A DNA stretch of 41,773 nt from Myxococcales bacterium (GTDB lineage Bacteria; Myxococcota_A; Bradymonadia; Bradymonadales; Bradymonadaceae). Shown piece by piece: positions 39,651 through 41,773 of this stretch. A program made the position numbers and the translations under genes. How positions within the stretch are numbered: position 1 is the first letter of the stretch; each line of letters begins with the position of its first letter. The stretch lies in contig SKQC01000363.1 of the NCBI GenBank assembly GCA_007119175.1, positions 1-41,773 on the forward strand. The letters are read 5' to 3'. The notes under the pieces were generated by a model. The model searched no databases, had not been told where the DNA came from, and worked only from the letters and a program-made list of their open reading frames with translations.

Positions 39651-40676
39651 TTACGGAGCACAGGCATTGTCATCGGCTATGTCGACACCGGCGCAATCGG
39701 CCTTACAGGGATTGCCGTAGGTCTCTCCATCTTCGCCGCAGACCGGGTCGTAGATCTCATTGCATATACACTCCGTATTGTCCGCGCACTCCCCTTCGTG
39801 GGCGATTTCTACATCTTCGCAGCCGGCGGCGCAGGCATTTCCGTAGGTTTCACCGTCGACCCCGCATACCGGGGCATATTCCATGGTGCAGATGCATTCG
39901 TCCTCGCACTCTCCTTCGTAGGCGACATCGACACCGGCGCTGAGAGCATAGCAGTCGTTGCTATAGGTCTCGCCATCGACACCGCAGACCGGATCCCAGT
40001 TGTCATCGCATCCGACGCCACACTCGCCTTCGTGGGCGATTTCTACATCTTCACAACCAGCGGCGCAGGCATTTCCGTAGGTTTCGCCGTCAACCCCGCA
40101 TACCGGGGCATATTCCATGGTGCAGATGCATTCGTCCTCGCATTCTCCCGGATAGGCGATATCGACGCCGGCACAATCGGCGGTGCAGGCATTTCCGTAG
40201 GTTTCGCCGTCAACCCCGCATACCGGGGCATATTCCATGGTGCACATACAATCCTGTTCGCACTTGCCGTCGTAGGCGATGGCGACACCGGCGACGTCGG
40301 CCTCACAGCTATTACCGTAAGTGTTGCCGTCTTCACCACAGACCGGATCCCAGACGTCGGGACAGGCCACCTGACACTCTCCGTCATAAGCGACGTCGAC
40401 CCCCACACAGTCGGCAGCGCAGGAGTTGCTGTAGGTGTTTCCATCTTCCCCACAGACCGGGCCGTAGTAGCCGGGGCAGGCGCAGAGCTCTTCGCCATTA
40501 TCTACGTCGCCGTCGTTCTCGTCGTTCTCATCGACCTCCCAGGAGTCGTCATTTTCGTCGGGACTCAGTGGTCCGTCGGAGGAATCGGAGTCGAGGACGC
40601 CGCAACCGGTGGCAACGAATAAGAAGATGAGACATCCCAGCAATGTGGTGGTGAGGAATCCTTCGATGCGCAACAT
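39651..40676 (-). CDS. Lipoprotein with seven Kazal-type inhibitor domains
   Basis: Lipobox [15 protein letters not shown]. Seven repeats of CxC...YxPVCGxDGxTYxNxCxAxxxGVxIAxxGxC. Confidence 0.92.
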   Translation of the reverse strand: MLRIEGFLTTTLLGCLIFLFVATGCGVLDSDSSDGPLSPDENDDSWEVDENDENDGDVDNGEELCACPGYYGPVCGEDGNTYSNSCAADCVGVDVAYDGECQVACPDVWDPVCGEDGNTYGNSCEADVAGVAIAYDGKCEQDCMCTMEYAPVCGVDGETYGNACTADCAGVDIAYPGECEDECICTMEYAPVCGVDGETYGNACAAGCEDVEIAHEGECGVGCDDNWDPVCGVDGETYSNDCYALSAGVDVAYEGECEDECICTMEYAPVCGVDGETYGNACAAGCEDVEIAHEGECADNTECICNEIYDPVCGEDGETYGNPCKADCAGVDIADDNACAP

Positions 40677-40922
40677 GGTGGCTCCTGTTTTCAGTATTTA
40701 GCTATTCATTTAAAGCGTCACTCTCGAACTCGCCACAACGATATGCACATCCCGTACCAACCCCAAAATCGGGCATATATTGGCGAAATCGGCCCATTTC
40801 ATCGAAAAACGCCTTGAAAATCTGTGAGACTCTCAAATTTCTTATTCACTCATCCCCCGTGCTGGACAGATATTATTTTGCACGAAAAACCGATAACGTA
40901 TTCATGCGGGCCTACCACAGAT

Positions 40923-40943
40923 CCTATAACCTCGGGTAATAGG
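40923..40943. promoter_or_regulatory. Candidate LysR-type operator at the oxyR start
   Basis: CCTATAACC-tcg-GGTAATAGG, 9-bp arms with one mismatch, containing CTAT-N11-ATAG (T-N11-A), just upstream of and overlapping the AGGAG Shine-Dalgarno of the LysR gene. Confidence 0.5.
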
Positions 40944-40950
40944 AGTACTT

Positions 40951-41773
40951 ATGAACGTCACTCTTCGCCAGATGGAATACGTCGTCGCCGTTGCCGATGA
41001 AAAGTTTTTCGGACGGGCCGCTGATTCCTGCCACGTCAGCCAGCCTGCGTTGAGTCGTCAGGTCAAACAGGTAGAGGAGACACTGGGGGTTCCACTTTTC
41101 GAACGCACATCGAAGGGAGCGATTCCGACACCGGCGGGACGGGAGTTCGTGGACGGGGCGCGCACGCTTTTGACAGGAGCCCGCCAGTTGATAACCCGCA
41201 TCGAATCCCGAAGTGGCGATCTGCGAGGGCTTTTAAAGCTCGGTGTGATTCCCACAGTCGCTCCCTATCTTCTGCCCGGCGTGCTCGGCCGACTCCACGA
41301 GATGCACCCCGATTTACAACTGACGATCGTGGAAGACGAGACGAGCCGTCTCATCGAGCACCTGGAACGAGCGAGCCTCGACGCCGCCTTGATGGCTACT
41401 CCCGTCGACAGCGATCAGGTCTTCGTCATGCCGTTGATCGCCGATCCTTTCGTGGCTGTGTGCCACGAAGCTCATCCCATCGCCGAAGTCGATCAGGTCG
41501 AAGCTGCCGATCTGACTCAATATCCGCTGCTGCTCTTAGAGGAGGGACATTGCTTTCGCGACCACGCCCTCGAATTTTGCACCGCCTCCGGAGCGATCGA
41601 TGAGGCCGATACGCGCTCGGCAAGCCTGTCCACTCTCCTCGGCCTGGTAGAACTCGGCCGCGGAGTCACCATCTTGCCCTCACTGGCAGTGAGCCGAGAG
41701 CTACCAGCGCGGCCTCGCCTGGTGGCCCGCCCGTTTCGCGGTGCTTCCCCGAGGCGCACATTGAGTCTCGTGT
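40951..41773 (+). CDS. oxyR: OxyR-type LysR-family transcriptional regulator, 3'-truncated by window end
   Basis: ATG with AGGAG upstream. MNVTLRQMEYVVAVADEKFFGRAADSCHVSQPALSRQVKQVEETLGVPLFERT HTH; LLLEEGHCFRDHALEFC retains the OxyR redox-Cys spacing (GHCLRDQAMGFC in E. coli); LGLVELGRGVTILPSLAV. Confidence 0.9.
   Translation, partial: MNVTLRQMEYVVAVADEKFFGRAADSCHVSQPALSRQVKQVEETLGVPLFERTSKGAIPTPAGREFVDGARTLLTGARQLITRIESRSGDLRGLLKLGVIPTVAPYLLPGVLGRLHEMHPDLQLTIVEDETSRLIEHLERASLDAALMATPVDSDQVFVMPLIADPFVAVCHEAHPIAEVDQVEAADLTQYPLLLLEEGHCFRDHALEFCTASGAIDEADTRSASLSTLLGLVELGRGVTILPSLAVSRELPARPRLVARPFRGASPRRTLSLV

Noticed and set aside
39798-40622. 274-aa plus-strand ORF with repeated hydrophobic segments
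   Set aside because: Antisense shadow of the seven Kazal repeats; the minus-strand protein is the recognisable one.

Overview
The window looks like a GC-rich deltaproteobacterial chromosome fragment (Myxococcota or Bradymonadales-like by gene content; inference only). It is dominated by predicted surface lipoproteins. From left to right: (1) a perfect 102-bp palindrome at the left edge, then the 3' end of an AgmX/PglI (TonB-like C-terminus) gene and a small lipoprotein gene; (2) a minus-strand envelope module of an outer-membrane beta-barrel, two TPR lipoproteins and a coiled-coil lipoprotein; (3) a tightly packed minus-strand lipoprotein operon (about 16.8 to 8.1 kb) with two paralogous VWA plus Ca-binding-repeat proteins, a PPC-repeat protein, a large lipoprotein and an acidic-repeat lipoprotein, preceded by a separate thrombospondin-type-3 protein with a MYXO-CTERM-like tail; (4) housekeeping genes: pgpH-like 7TM-HD, ybeY, a DnaC-like ATPase, mnmG, a UvrD/PcrA helicase and a Bax-inhibitor-1 family protein; (5) a DUF4159 plus VWA-type membrane protein pair, a zinc-ribbon/GYF-like/TM protein, a DUF72 protein and a ThDP enzyme; (6) a seven-domain Kazal-type inhibitor lipoprotein divergent from an OxyR-type LysR regulator that runs off the right edge and is missing from the ORF track. 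No rRNA, tRNA, CRISPR array or transposase was recognised. The best candidates for further work are the VWA/PPC/TSP3 surface locus, the Kazal-oxyR divergent locus with a palindrome at the oxyR start, and the two separated GltJ/AgmX-like pieces. The left-edge palindrome is most likely an assembly artefact.
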